From positions 15,497,941 through 15,561,940 of the forward strand of contig JAJHZJ010000413.1 of assembly GCA_023548195.1 (NCBI GenBank): a stretch of 64,000 nt of DNA, read 5' to 3'. The translations under genes were made by a program, and so were the position numbers. The notes below the pieces were generated by a model. That model searched no databases. It was not told where the DNA came from and saw nothing but the letters and a program-made list of their open reading frames with translations. The DNA is from Bettongia penicillata ogilbyi (lineage: Eukaryota; Chordata; Mammalia; Diprotodontia; Potoroidae). Position 1 is the stretch's first letter. Each line of letters begins with the position of its first letter. Shown one piece after another: positions 35,975-48,159 of this stretch.

Positions 35975-37560
35975 ATATTCTATTCATTTTATAACCAAGC
36001 CACAAAAATCCTTAATTGTCTCTCCCTGAATACTGGGCAAAGCCTCTTTGTAGCAGCATTTTCTCATCTTCCCAAGAGACTTTTCACTTCTGCTAGGGTA
36101 AATATAGTTCCTTTTTCTCCTATGTTATAACTACATATCTCCCTAAAAAGCTAAAATATTTATAAATAGTGTTTTAGGTTTTGTCCCTCCCTCTCACCCC
36201 CTCCAGATTTGTTTATCTTTAGAGATAAAATGAGTGTTCTGTGTTTGACCTCTAAGTTGGACTCTAGCCATCCTCCACCTCGCTTCACCATCTCATTAAA
36301 ATATAAACTCCTTGAGGACAAGGTCTTGCTTTCTGTTTGCATATTTGCATTCCCAACACTCAGCACAGTACTTGGCAAAGAGTAAGAACTTAATAGATAC
36401 TAGCTTGCTAGTTAACTAATCAACCTCCCATCTTCCTTTTACAAGTTCTAAATCATTTGGAATATAAAATATTTAAAGTGGAACTTTTTGACTGGAACAC
36501 AAAAACATGCATTAGATCATTTGAGCATAACAACAAAAATGAAGGAAATTGAGCATTTTTTCTTAATATTGAAATAAAATCATTTCAAAATTGAGAATAT
36601 GGTTTTTGGACGCCCCATTTTCCTGAAAAGAGAGAGCTATGTTTTGGTTAGTGTTATTGCCCTACCATTAACTCATCAGCTTTCAGACCAAAGGCTGGTC
36701 TAAGGAAGGACCAATTAGTTTCTGATACATTTTGACAGAGAAAAACTTGGCATTTCCTCATATTGTGATATTCAAGTTATTGCATCTTGTCATTCAGATA
36801 TTCAAGATCCTGCCTTGTTCCACATTTCCCACTGACCTGAACAGACTTTTGAACTCTAACAAGCAACAGGTCTTACCATGGTTAGACAATTCCCTTACCT
36901 ATTAACTTCCAATTTGACCTTTGAATGACTGTGCACAGCTTGCACTTGGAATGACTCTTGCTGAAGTTTCTCTTAAAAGGGCTCATGTACTCTTGTTCAC
37001 TTAACAGTGAAATTTATATTCTTTATGATCACTAAACTTGAGGTTAAGTATAATCCATAAGAATATTTAAATTTTATGATAATTGTACACTTTTTAGGAA
37101 AAATAAGTTTTTTTTAAACATTTATTCTTCTTTATAACTGTAGCATTGGTATTAGAATACACAGCAAGTACTGCATGGTTAAGATAATTGAAGGAAATCT
37201 TCATCTTATGTTACCATCCCTTCTAACTTTCTCCCCTCCTTTTCAGTCTTCCTCCTAAAAAAATTTCATATTTATCATCTCTACTTCCTTTCATTTCACT
37301 CATTTTAACCCTTTTTTTCTGGTGTTCATTTTCTTCCTTCTAAGGAAAATTATTCTCTCTAGACTTATTTATATACAACATCAGTGGAGAAGAAAAAAAT
37401 TTACAAAGACAAACCTACCCACAAATCATTCTAAAGTGGAAAATTCTAACATACTTTGTGTAATGGATCTCTTTGGAAGTCTAGTAAAGCCTAGAAACTC
37501 TTCAGAATAATGTTTTAAAATAATAAGTAAATGCCAAATTTTAATCAGATGTTAATAAAG
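35975..37560. repeat. Non-coding; L2 3' end at 36290-36405
   Basis: 'tataaactccttgaggacaa', 'cattcccaacactcagcac', 'gagtaagaacttaatagat' is the conserved L2 3' end in sense orientation. The rest of this span shows nothing I can identify. Confidence 0.6.
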
Positions 37561-37564
37561 ATAA

Positions 37565-37675
37565 GGATGGTTCTCACCCCCCACCCTACCTCTTACAAAT
37601 CCACAGAACCCATGAAATATATTCATGGATCCACTGGGTTTATGAGACTCTAGTTAAGAACCCCTGCTCTAAACT
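37565..37675. mobile_element. hAT-like MITE end
   Basis: 'catgaaatatattcatgga' and 'ctctagttaagaacccctgc' resemble the terminal region of the small hAT family also seen at 61465-61640. Only one end is clear. Confidence 0.4.
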
Positions 37676-38407
37676 CTACTAGACACTGCCATACAAGTCT
37701 CCTGGATAAAATGTCCATTAAAGACTAAACAGAAAGAAACTATTGCAGCATAGAACAACAGGGTCTTAGAAGGCTAGAAATGTATATTTTTTATCAGAAA
37801 ACTATAAAACACAGAAACAATTCTGTTTATTCTTAAGAGCAACTTTTCACCCCCAACATAGCCAATAATTGTAACAGTATTAGACTGCTTTTAAATTTAT
37901 CACTTATACTTTAGCAAGTCACACAGGATCAAGTGTTGATAAAAAATAACATGGAATGGTTTTGACTTCTAAGAGCCAACATGACTAAAATGGTAAGCAA
38001 TTTGATATAGGTTATACCTGTGCTATCATGTAAAACATTTTCATATTTTTCATAGTTGTGCAAGAAGAAACAGATTGAATGGAAAACAAAACAGAAATAA
38101 TAAAGTGAAAAAAATAATATGCTTTCATCTATATTTAGACTCCCTCCCTTTTTATCTGGATGTGCATAGTATTTTCCTTTGTGAGTCCTTCATACTTGTC
38201 TTGGATCAATGTGTTGCTGTGAAGAGCTGAGTCCTTCACAGATGGTCTTCTCAACATTTTTTTTTGATATTCCATTTCCTCCTATACCCATAATGCTACA
38301 CCCTGTTCTTTGTGTTCACCATGATTTCCACCTTCCACCCTTCAGGTCTTTCCCAGGCTTTCACTGCTACGATAGCTACAATCTTCTCCATTCCCCACCT
38401 TGATGCT

Positions 38408-38697
38408 TTAGATCAGCGTATCTTAACTTTTTTCTACTCCTGATCCCCTTTTGTGTTTTGGCTGCATTGACTTTGAATGACCAGAGTGCAAACTGTGCAT
38501 GTTTTCGGTTCAGAACCAAGGCTGCAGTGAAATTGCACAATGCAGCACGGTAAGTGCTGCTGGATAGACCTTATATTCATTGCACATTTGATTTTTAATT
38601 AAATTTTGGTGGTTGAGTGTTCACAAACCTTTTACTGTTGCAAATTTTTTGAGACCCCACATGGGGTCCTGGCCTTCATTTAAGAAGCACTGCTTAG
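38408..38697. mobile_element. hAT-like MITE with inverted ends
   Basis: The left 'cagcgtatcttaactttttt' and right 'catttaagaagcactgctta' ends are roughly inverted (TTCTTAA / TTAAGAA type). 'gaccccacatggggtcctgg' near the right end is itself a short palindrome. No transposase. Confidence 0.45.
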
Positions 38698-39294
38698 AGA
38701 ACCTTCTCTGGTGTATCTTGTCCCCTTTCCTAGGACTGATCTTGCTCTCTTAAACCTCAACCTTGGGTTATTTACACCATCTGCTAACTTCCTCTTACTC
38801 ACTTACTGATGAACAAAACTGAAGAAAAAAATCACAAAACTATGCTGAATGGGATTATCATCATTTATGGTATATTATCTTATAATGTTCCTCAAGGCAG
38901 TGTGACATTTCTTTAATAATTCCCAGAATTAGCTTGTTATTCTACTTACTGCAATGTCTATTCCAAACTTTTCATTCTTTCTCAAATCTCCTCTTTCCCT
39001 CAAAGACTACTCTTTCCTCTCAATGCATTTTTCACTAAAAAGAAGGAAGATGTTCCCTAAGAGTTCTTTCTTCTCATGTTCTCTTCATTTCATGCCCCTG
39101 GACATCCCTTCCCCCTCACTATTTCTTTTTTTATGTTAGTCTCAGATGAAGAGATAGCACTTCTCCTTGCCAAGGTTAACTCCTCTATAGAAATCTTTGA
39201 TCATATACCCTCTTGTCTTTTATGCCAGTTTGTTACCAATATTATCCCTAGTCTCATTTATCTTCAGTTTCTCCCTATCTGTATGTCAATTCTT

Positions 39295-39625
39295 TATTTA
39301 ATTTTATTTATTTTCAGTGTTTCAGAATCACTACCATACAATTTAGATGATTATTTTTCCTTCCCTCCCTCCTACGTTCCCCCTCCCACCCTGAGATGGC
39401 ATACAATCCTATATAGGTTCTACATATGCATTCTTATTAAATACACTTTCATTATAGTAATGCTGTGTAGAAGAATTAAAATGAATGGGAGAAATCATCT
39501 AACAAACCTAAACGCAATACACACACAAAAAAACCAATGATGATCTGCTACATCCTTCGATAGAATTCCATAGATCTTTCTCTGGGTGTGGAAGGCATTT
39601 TTCCTTAGAAGACCCTGTATCTCAG
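39295..39625 (-). mobile_element. LINE-1 3' UTR fragment nested in L2 (antisense)
   Basis: 'tgagatggcatacaatccta', 'aatgaatgggagaaatcat' and 'tctttctctgggtgtggaag' match the antisense L1 3' UTR at 23.9-24.2 kb closely, including the unusual 'gaatgggagaaatcat' phrase. L2 sequence resumes on the right side. Confidence 0.8.
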
Positions 39626-40048
39626 TTTTTGATATGACACCTTCAAACATGTCCATATCTCCCCACTTGTTAAAACAAAAATCTCACTTCATCCAACCAC
39701 TGCCATTGCCTATTATCCTCTATCTCTTCTCTTTGATTATATTCCTTGAAAAAGCCAATAATAGTAGATGACACAATTTTCCCTCATCTCACTCTCTTCG
39801 AAACACTTGCAATCCAGTTTCCAACTTCATCATTCAGTTCAACAGTTTTCTTTGAAGTTAGCTGCAGATCTATTGGTCTTTTCTCATTCCTTATCTAGAA
39901 CTCCTTTCAGCCTTTACACTGTTAAATACCATAGATACTCTGTCTTCTCTAGGTTTCTGTTACATTATTCTCTTATACTTGTACTTTCCATAGTTTCCTC
40001 TAATTTCTCCTCTCTTTGTCAACTTCTTTCACTTTTAAACATATGTGT

Positions 40049-40070
40049 ATATGTGTGTATACACACATAT
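40049..40070. repeat. 22 bp perfect palindrome in a TG/TA tract
   Basis: The arms ATATGTGTGTA and TACACACATAT are exact complements with no loop, inside an alternating purine-pyrimidine stretch. Confidence 0.85.
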
Positions 40071-40923
40071 GTATGTATGTACATATTTATATTTACCTCC
40101 ACCCACACAGCTGCCACCCTAGTAATGAACCACATCACTTCTTACCTGAGCTATTACAATATTCTCACTAATCAACTTGCCTCACATCTCTCTCCACTCC
40201 AATCTAAAGTTATTTTCCTAAAGTTCAGGTTTGACCATGTCACCCCCTTGCAATGATTATTTCCTTGGATCTGCAAGTTCTTGGGCTTCTACAGATTTTA
40301 TTTTATCTTCCTGCTTCATTTAACAGCTTACTGAATACAATTTTGCTTAACTATCAATTATTTTAATTACCTTGTCAGGAACATGAGAAACAATTCAATC
40401 TGACTCCCATGATGAAGCTAATGACAATATTCATTATGGGGCTGTAATAATGCAAAAAGAACAGCTATGGGATCTCATCAACATGAGTCGTAACTCCATT
40501 AGTTTAGATCACAGCTCATCCTTTCCTGTCCATCCTGACCGCTCTTCCACCTTGTTAACCTATATGTTTTCCATTAGGAGGTCTTCCCATGATGCTGGGC
40601 ACCTTTGTAAAATTCACTTTAAATTACAAGGAAACCAATAGAGCTCAAGTATTCCCACTACTTATCCTTCAACCTCTCCATGTACTTACATGCTTTTTCA
40701 ATTATACATTTCCTCAACAACATCCTTTGGCACATTTTCTTTGTGATTTCTCATTTGTACTATGCCCCACTCAGACCACCATACCCTTTTTCATTCCACT
40801 GCAGCAGGTCTTCAACTTCATTTCTCTGGAAATGGATATTCCATTGCTCAGTTATAGCACTACAACTTGGATTTGCTCACTCTTTAAGCTTTAAAAAAGA
40901 ATTTCCCCACAACAGCTTTGAAT

Positions 40924-40925
<2 letters not shown>

Positions 40926-40960
<35 letters not shown>

Positions 40961-40979
40961 GTATATATATATATATACG

Positions 40980-41012
<33 letters not shown>
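40926..41012. repeat. (TA)n microsatellite with TACGTA interruptions
   Basis: About 87 bp of alternating A/T with two CG steps and one CA step. It is self-complementary, so it can form cruciforms and is prone to length error. Confidence 0.95.
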
Positions 41013-41014
41013 GG

Positions 41015-41765
41015 GTGATATGGTTAAATTGATACTACAGTCAGGAGGTACTACTGAGTATATTTTCCTGGAAATTTTCCCCTTTGACTTTGAATTTATT
41101 CATCTGCCTCTTTCATCCCAGTGGAGTGAAAGATATGTAGGTGCCTGACCAGCCTATAGATTCTTTCCTAAAAAATAAATATATGCCTCCAAGGTTGAAG
41201 GAGACTTCTGCAAAGTGCACCTTTTTTGTCCTTTAGAATATGTCATTCATACAGCTTTCAGCATCCTGTAACCTGTCAGAAACATTTAATATAGGATCTT
41301 TTGGTATATATTATCTTACTAATAAAATATGTCAGTCAATTCTTTATCAGCTTCAGGTATTTTTAAATCTCATTTTCATTGTTTGTTGCATATATATTGT
41401 TATAAAATAGAATTTAGACCAGGAAAGGATAGCATTGGTCATAAAATCCAAATCACTCATTTTATTGTCAAAAACTATAAAATACTCAGTTTGGGGAAGC
41501 AAATGATCCAAGTTCATTTAGGTCATTCAATAAGCATTTACTATGTGGGTAATAAATACTAGAGGTAGGACTATAATACAGGTCTACTTGTAGATCCCTT
41601 TCTCTTTTCATCATCCCACTCCATTTCTCACCTATCAGTGCAGGAATTTGTTTCAGTATATTTGAGGGAGGCCTTACTATACAGGCTATAGTTATTCATA
41701 GTTTTTAATTTGGGTTCATTTAAGTGTACATGGATGTGAAAAACACACAGAGAGATACAATTTTT
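41015..41765. other. Non-coding sequence, no feature recognised
   Basis: No gene or clear repeat; short frames on both strands have no domains. Confidence 0.45.
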
Positions 41766-41769
41766 CTTA

Positions 41770-42000
41770 GTCATTTTTAGTTGTGTCTGACACTTCATGA
41801 TTCCATTTGAAGTTTTTCTTAGCAAACTGGAGTGGCTTGCCATTTTCTTCTTCAGCTCATTTTACAGATGAGGGAACTGAGGCAAATAAGGATAAATGAC
41901 TTGCCCAGGATGACTCAGTTAGCAAATGATTTAGGCCAGATTTGAACTCAGGAAGATGAATCTTCTTAACTTCAGGCCCTATCCATTGGACCCAACCTAC
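41770..42000 (-). mobile_element. Mar4-type SINE, antisense
   Basis: The RTE-like tail comes first ('tagttgtgtctgacacttca', 'caaactggagtggcttgcc'), then 'cagatgagggaactgaggca', 'atgacttgcccaggatgac' and 'tttgaactcaggaagatga'. Head and tail are both present. Confidence 0.88.
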
Positions 42001-42179
42001 ACTCATACATACTTTAAAAAACTTCTGAAGACATTAAGGAACTTACGCCACTCATAATGGAATCTAAATCATCAATATGAAGCTAAACGATCACTCAATC
42101 TTGATTATTATCGAGAAGTACATATGATAGTGCAAAGTATGTTTAACTTCAAAGAGGGAAGCCCAAAGGTCAGATCTTA

Positions 42180-43085
42180 TTTCATAAACTGCTCTATGAT
42201 CTGCGACCATTTAATTAACCTTAGTTTTCCTTATCTGTGAAATGACAATCGTAATAGTACTTACCTTAAAGAGTTGTTGTGCAGAGCAAATGAGATAATG
42301 ATGGACAGATTATATTATGTGTCATCTCTCTTAACTAGGAAATTTCTCAAATCTTTTTCTTTTTTTAATACCTGTTAAAGGTTTAATAAGAGCGTAACTT
42401 GCAAGATATCATTTTATCCGTACAAAGATTGTAAAGTAGCTTCTACAAGGTAGAATATTGTCTCGAGGCAAGGCTAAGCATAAGGCATTTTAGAAATATT
42501 TGCATTCATTTGTTTGATGGTTTGAAGGATGTTACCAAGAAAATCTACGTACGTATATTGCCCACCAACCTCATATAAGTGAAGAGCCACAGTATTAGGT
42601 TTTGGTATCTAGAATATAGAAATGACTGTATGATTTTATTAGAAGTTATAGACTCCATGCACATGGCATCACCGTACAATTTGCTCTAAGGTCTTATTTC
42701 TGACAGAAGACTGTGAAGCCTATTTCAGGAAAATTAACATAAAAATGATTCACATCAGTAAGAAGTCAATGCTTAAAGAGTTGAATCTTCAACTATTCAG
42801 ATATCCTCAATTCCAGACCATGCTGAATCACTGAAGTGTCACTGTAAATTGTTTATTTTTTTTAAAAAAAGATATTTGTAGTGGACCTTTGATTTTATTA
42901 TTATAAGAAACTTTCCTTAAGGCAGGTCAGGAGCTTTTGGTCTTAGAAAGTTGCTAGAGTACTGAGGGGTTATGTAACTTTTCCAGACTCACAATCAGTG
43001 CATTTTAAGAGTCAGGTCTTGAACTGAGGTCTTTTTGGCTCTGAGGCCATCTTTTCATAACCACTTCCACACTGCCTCTTTAAAA
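42180..43085. repeat. Two MIR remnants in non-coding DNA
   Basis: 42180-42300 in sense ('ccttatctgtgaaatgacaa', 'taccttaaagagttgttgtg'). 42940-43085 antisense ('cagactcacaatcagtgca', 'caggtcttgaactgaggtc'). Nothing recognised between them. Confidence 0.6.
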
Positions 43086-43089
43086 AAAT

Positions 43090-44135
43090 AGCTTAATAGA
43101 CATTCACCAAATTATGATTTTTCTGCTGTAATCAGAAAGTCATCTGGAGTAGTTCTTGAAGTAAAATTCATCACGATAACTAAACCCTGGTGATGCTTAT
43201 AGATGCCTTTTATTGGGTATTTTAAGTACAAATAACAAATTGATATAAGCTATTTTGAAAAGCAAATATGTATTCATAAAGCCATCAATGCATCAATATT
43301 ATTTGCCAATAACTAAGATTAAGAGCACTACTATGAGTGAAAAGTTTGGGTGTGATTTTATTTTATTTTGGTAAAGCATGCAGACCCAACAATATATTTC
43401 AACATAGCATCATTAAAAAAATGTAAGCCATTTGTGTTTTCCTTCTACAAAAAAGCCACCTAATTTTTATTCGTTATACAAATAGAGAAAATTTCCCTAA
43501 CTGGCACTTGGTTCATTTTTCCTGTTTTTCTGGTAATGAATTAAAAACTAATTTCCATGTCCATTAATGTAAATTAAGGTAAATGTACTTTAAAATACCT
43601 AATAGCATTTTAATGCTTCATGTTATTTTTCTTCTTGATTACATATGTACATTTTCTTTTAATCCAAATAATTAATAAAGGATTATTCCAACATTTTCTC
43701 TGTAGTTCCATGGGGCACAATGTTGATCTGAGAGAATGCTCAAGGAAAGAAAGTTATGTTTTTGTCTGCTTTAGCACTTCTACTCAAAACTTGACCAATG
43801 AAAAGGACCATTGATTTGCCATTATTTTTTCTGTGAATGAATTCTTTGACCTCTTTGACCTAAGTGTCAGAGAATAAGGCTCATTATTTTTTATTGTGAG
43901 GGGAAATGTGTCAAACCTGGTCAATTATTGCACATTTTATTGATAATAACTGTATCTGTAGTCCATCTCTATATGATAGATAACAAAGACCCAAATGAAA
44001 TTAATTTAGGTAGCTTAATGACCTAATTAAATGAACTGCATGTTGATTTAATTGACTCTCCAGAAGTCAGTTACTAGAATAGTCAAAGGAAAAAAAAAGT
44101 CCAGGTTAAAATATATTCATTAGATTTTCTAATTT
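43090..44135. other. Non-coding sequence, no feature recognised
   Basis: AT-rich; the 64-codon frame at 43620 has no domain. Confidence 0.45.
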
Positions 44136-44139
44136 GTAA

Positions 44140-44665
44140 TTCTACTCCAATTGACCAATATTTATTAAATGTCTGCTCTGCACAAAGTCTTGTGCCAGGT
44201 ACTATCTAAGCACACGCTATCAGAGTTGATATCATCTCTTTCAATATGGAACTTTCATTCTGTTGTTGGATTCAACACAAGTCCAGATAAGTAGACAATA
44301 GACAGTTTGAATTGAGAGAGGACTCTAAAAACTGGTGAGAAAAATTAGGATAAACTTTGAATAAGCAATACCTGAGTTGATCCTTGAGGGATTCTACGGT
44401 TTCTAAGAGTTTGCATGACGAAAATCACAAAGCTAGAAGATAAAATGTCAGTTTCAGGAATAGTCATCTTGTCTGGAATACAGATTGTGTTGAGGAGGGA
44501 AATATAAAATGTCTAGAAAGGCATGTTAGAGAATGATTACTGAGAGCCTCAATCCATATACTAAAGAGACTGCATAATATCCTAGAGGTAATAGGAAGCC
44601 ACTCAAATTTTCTGAAAAGGCACATGGGCAGGCCTGTGTTTTAGTAGAATTAGATATTTTTTGTT
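44140..44665 (-). mobile_element. L2 LINE 3' region (antisense)
   Basis: It begins with the module 'cttgtgccaggtactatcta'. It contains 'gtaataggaagccactcaaa', followed by 'gggcaggcctgtgttttag', parallel to 30645-30700. Heavily decayed. Confidence 0.55.
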
Positions 44666-44669
44666 TGTA

Positions 44670-45239
44670 AATATTATTTGATTTTTCCCAATTACAAGTA
44701 AAGATAGTTATCAACAGTTATTTTATAAGATTTTGAGTTCCAAATTATTTCTTTATCCCTCTTTCCCCACTACCCCAAGACAGCAAGCAATATGATGTAG
44801 CTTATAATTATGCAATCATGCTGAACATATTTCTATATTAGTCATTATGAAAGAAAAATCAGGACAAAGGGGAAAAGAATGAGAAAAAAAGAAAGAAAAA
44901 AGTTATCATATGCTTCAATCTGCATTCAGGCTCCATAGTTCTTTCTCTGGATGTGCATAACATTTTTCCATCATCAGTCTTTTGAAATTGACTTAAATCA
45001 TTTTATTGCTGAGAAGAGCTTGGTCATTCATAGTTGATCCTTATACAATGTTCCTGTTACTGTGTACAGTGCTCCCCTGGATCTGCTCACTTCACTCAGC
45101 ATCAGTTCATTTAGCTTTTCTGAAGTCTGTCTATTCATCATTTTTCAAATCACAGTAATATTCCATTATATTCATACATCACAACTTATTTAGTTATTCC
45201 CAACTGAGGGCATTGCCTCAGTTTCCAATGCTTTGTCAC
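44670..45239 (-). mobile_element. LINE-1 3' end (antisense, 5'-truncated)
   Basis: The A/T tail (44670), 3' UTR ('gacagcaagcaatatgatg'), 'ttctttctctggatgtgcat', 'ctcagcatcagttcatttag' and 'catcacaacttatttagtt' occur in the order seen at 1.8-2.6 kb. It stops at about 45239, where the HAL1-b target duplication begins. Confidence 0.85.
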
Positions 45240-45253
45240 AAAAATCTTCCTTG
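45240..45253 (+). repeat. Target-site duplication of HAL1-b, left copy
   Basis: AAAAATCTTCCTTG, matched at 13 of 14 positions by AAAAATCTCCCTTG at 48146-48159. Length and A-rich start fit L1-type target-primed insertion. Confidence 0.85.
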
Positions 45254-45692
45254 CAGGGGGGAGGAGCCAAGATAGCAGAGTAGAAAGACTCACGTATGCT
45301 AGCTCCGAATCCACAGCCCATAAATGTCCTGTAAGAAGAACTCCCCACAAATTCTGGATCACTGCAAGGCACAAAGAAACACAGTGGAAGAGATTTGCAT
45401 TCCAGAGAGCCCTGGAGAGTGGTCCCCAGGGGTCTGTCACACCCCGGAAAGCGGAGTCCAACCCTGAGCTTCCCTGGCCCCGGCCCCAGAGGAGCAAATC
45501 CAAGTGGGCTTCAGGGACGGAATCTCCAGTGACCAGGAAGGTCCCTCCACTCACAGATGCTCCAGGTGAGTGAGAGAGACATCTGGGCTGGCCGAGAGAG
45601 GAGCGGGGTGTCTCCGTGGCTTGGGCCCCCTCACGAGGCAGCTGTGGAGGGAGCAGTAGCCTGGGACTCCCAGAGCAGCAGACAGAAGTTCA

Positions 45693-45828
45693 GGTCTCTG
45701 CATAAAGCCCCTGAGGGAGTTGAGCCTGGGAGGTGGCCCTGCCCCCACCCACTCCATCACTGAAGGTCTCTGCATAAAGCCCCTGAGGGAACTGAGCCTG
45801 GGAGGCAGCCTTGCCCCCACCCCCAGCA
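45693..45828 (+). repeat. 5' UTR tandem unit of HAL1-b, two copies
   Basis: Two ~72 bp copies start at 45693 and 45765, each beginning GGTCTCTGCATAAAGCCCCT and containing 'gagcctgggagg'. HAL1-a has one copy and HAL1-c three. Confidence 0.88.
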
Positions 45829-45983
45829 CCAGAACTTAAGCTCACATTGAATAGCAGCCACTCCCACCATGGAAAGCCCTGAGGCTGGGGAGCAACATTT
45901 GAATCTCAGACCCCAAGCACTAGCTGGGTGGATCTAGGTGGGGGAGGAGAGGAATCTCAGAAGTCAAGTAACTGGCTGGGAAA

Positions 45984-47084
45984 ATGCCCAGAAAAGGGAA
46001 GAAAAATAAGACCATAGAAGGCTACTTTCTTGGGGAACAGATGTTTCCTGCTTTCATTTCTGATGAGGAGGAACAATGCTTACCAACAGGGAAAGACATA
46101 GAAGTCAAGGCTTCTGTATCCCAAACATCCGAAATAGATATCCAATGGGCTCAGGCCATGGAAGAGCTCAAAAAGGATTTTGAAAATCAAGTTAGACGGG
46201 TGAGGAAAAACTGGGAAGAGAAATGAGAGACATGCAAGAAAAGCATGAAAAATGGGTCAATACCTTGGTAAAGGAGAGCCAAAAAAATGCTGAAGAAAAT
46301 AATACCTTGAAAAATAGGCTCACTCAATTGGCAAAAGAGGTTCAAAAAGCCAATGAGGAGAAGAATGCTTTCAAAAGCGGAATTAGCCAAATGGAAAAAG
46401 AGGTTCAAAAGCTCACTGAAGAAAATAGTTCTCTCAAGATTAGAATGGAATAGATGGAGTCTAATGATTTTCTGAGAAACCAAGAAATCATAAAACAAAA
46501 CCAAAAGAATGAAAAAAAGGAAGAGAATGTGAAATATCTCATTGAAAAAACAACTGACCTGGAAAACAGATCCAGGAGAGACAATTTAAAAATTATAGGA
46601 CTACCTGAAAAGCCATGATCAAAAAAAGAGCCTAGACATCATCTTTCATGAAATTGTCAAGGAAAACTGCCCTGAGATTCTAGAACCAGAGGGCAAAATA
46701 AGTATTGAAAGAATCCATCGATCACCGCCTGAAAGAGATCCAAAAAGAGAAACTCCTAGGAACATTGTGGCCAAATTCCTGAATTCCCAGGTCAAGGAGA
46801 AAATATTGCAACCAGCTAGAAAGAAACCATTCAAGTATTGTGGAAATAAAATCAGGATAACACAAGATCTAGCAGTTTTTACATTAAGGGATCGAAGGGC
46901 GTGGAATAGGATATTCCAGAAGTCAAAGGAACTAGGACTCAAACCAAGAATAACCTACCCAGCAAAACTGAGTATAATACTTCAGGGGAAAATGTGGTCT
47001 TTCAATGAAACAGAGGACTTTCAAACATTCTTGATGAAAAGACCAGAGCTGAAAAGAAAATTTGACTTTCAAACACAAGAATGA
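45984..47084 (+). pseudogene. ORF1 of HAL1-b, broken by two frameshifts and a stop
   Basis: This span has the same 1101 bp length as ORF1 of HAL1-c. It starts MPRKGKKNKTIEGYFLGEQM. A one-base deletion near 46202 (GGTGAGG versus GGTGGAGG) shifts the frame. A TAG at 46451-46453 replaces the CAG of HAL1-c. A one-base insertion near 46612 restores the original frame, which then runs to 47084. The family protein is an RNA-binding chaperone with a coiled-coil trimerisation region, an RRM and a C-terminal domain. The coiled coil (46223-46453) and the C-terminal 'TYPAKLSIILQGK' segment are still readable. The codon that is a stop in HAL1-c at 55987 is still CGA here. Confidence 0.88.
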
Positions 47085-48145
47085 GAAGAAGCATGAAAAA
47101 GTAAACAGCAAAGAGAAGTCATAAGGGACTTACCAAAGGTGAACTGTTTACATTCCTACATGGAAAGACAATATTTGTAACTCTTAAAACTTTTCAGTAT
47201 CTGGCTGGTTGGTGGGACCACACACAGATGTACACACATACATGCACACACACACATGTACATGCATGCATGCACACATACACACATGCACACACACACA
47301 GAGAGACAGAGAGCACAGAGTGAATTGAATAGGATGGGACCATATCTTAAAAGAAATTAAGGTAAATGGAGAGAGAGAAATGTAGTAGGAGGAGAGAGGG
47401 TGAAATGGAAAGGGGTAAATTATATCTCATTCAAGTGGCAAGCAGGAGACTTTTTAGTGGAGGGAAAAAGAGGAGAGCTGAGAAAAAAACAAGAAGTTTA
47501 CCCTCATCACATTCGACTAAAGGAAGGAGTAAAATGCACACTCATTTTGGTATGAAAACCTATCTTACAGTACAGAAAAATCGGGAAGAAGGAGATAAGC
47601 AGGGAGCGAGGTATAATGGAAAGGAGGGCAATGGAAGAAGGGTGCAATTTGAGGTCAACACTCTTGGGGAGGGACAGAATCAAAAGACAGAATAGAAACA
47701 ATGGGGGGCAGAATAGGATAGAGGGAAATACACTTAGTCTTATCTAACAGGACTGTTATCGAAGTCATTTGCAAAACTACACAGATATGGCCTGTATTGA
47801 ATTGCCTGCCTTCCCAAAGGGAATGGGTGGGGAGGGAGGGATGGGGAGAATTTGGAACTCAAAGTTTTAGGAACAACTGTTGAGTATTGTTCTTGCTACT
47901 AGGAAATAAGGAATACAGTCAATGGGGAATAGAAAGTCATCTGGCCCTACAGGACAAAAGAGAAGATGGGGACAAGAGAAGGGAGGGATGATAGAAGAGA
48001 GGGCAGATTGGTGTTAGGGAAAATTAGAATGCTTGGTGTATTGGGGTGGGGGAGGGGATAAAAGGGGAGAAAAAATTGGAACCCAAAATTTTGTGAAAAT
48101 GAATGTAAAAAGTTAAATAAATAGATAAACTAAAAAAAAATTTAA

Positions 48146-48159
48146 AAAAATCTCCCTTG
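48146..48159 (+). repeat. Target-site duplication of HAL1-b, right copy
   Basis: AAAAATCTCCCTTG directly after the A-rich tail; one mismatch to 45240-45253. Confidence 0.85.

Larger units (their letters stand above)
38715..40620 (+). mobile_element. L2 LINE, decayed RT region (sense), split by an L1
   Basis: 39136-39290 encodes 'SDEEIALLLAKVNSSIEIFD' followed by a stretch (IIPSL..LQF) that fits the region ahead of the L2 RT core. 39770-40000 continues with 'SSKHLQSSFQLHHSVQQFS', fitting the LQSGFRPHHST-type region. 40140-40240 is the downstream 'YYNILTNQL' part. These motifs are in order on one strand, interrupted at 39295-39625 by an antisense L1. Frames are broken and the catalytic YADD-type motif is not visible. 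Confidence 0.65.
45256..48145 (+). mobile_element. HAL1-b: full-length half-L1 retrotransposon without ORF2
   Basis: The complete unit of about 2.89 kb comprises the 5' end (GGGGGGAGGAGCCAAGAT), a 728 bp GC-rich 5' UTR with two ~72 bp units (45693-45828), an ORF1 region (45984-47084), a ~1.06 kb 3' UTR with CA-rich (47217-47300) and purine-rich parts, an AATAAA near 48116 and an A-rich tail. No ORF2 is present and no gap is apparent between ORF1 and the 3' UTR, as in HAL1-c. The bounding target duplications show that this ORF2-less form is what inserted, so L1 reverse transcriptase must have acted in trans. The YY1-like site at its 5' end is damaged (GATAGC instead of GATGGC). Confidence 0.88.

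Noticed and set aside
39076..40256. Consecutive long frames suggesting a gene
   Set aside because: The peptides match the decayed L2 reverse transcriptase region, with an L1 insertion between them.
45186..45554. 122-codon minus-strand frame at the HAL1-b 5' end, with parallels at 3983-4303 and 54397-54758
   Set aside because: Frames recur only because the three HAL1 5' ends are homologous. No start-site context, and they cross the insertion boundary.
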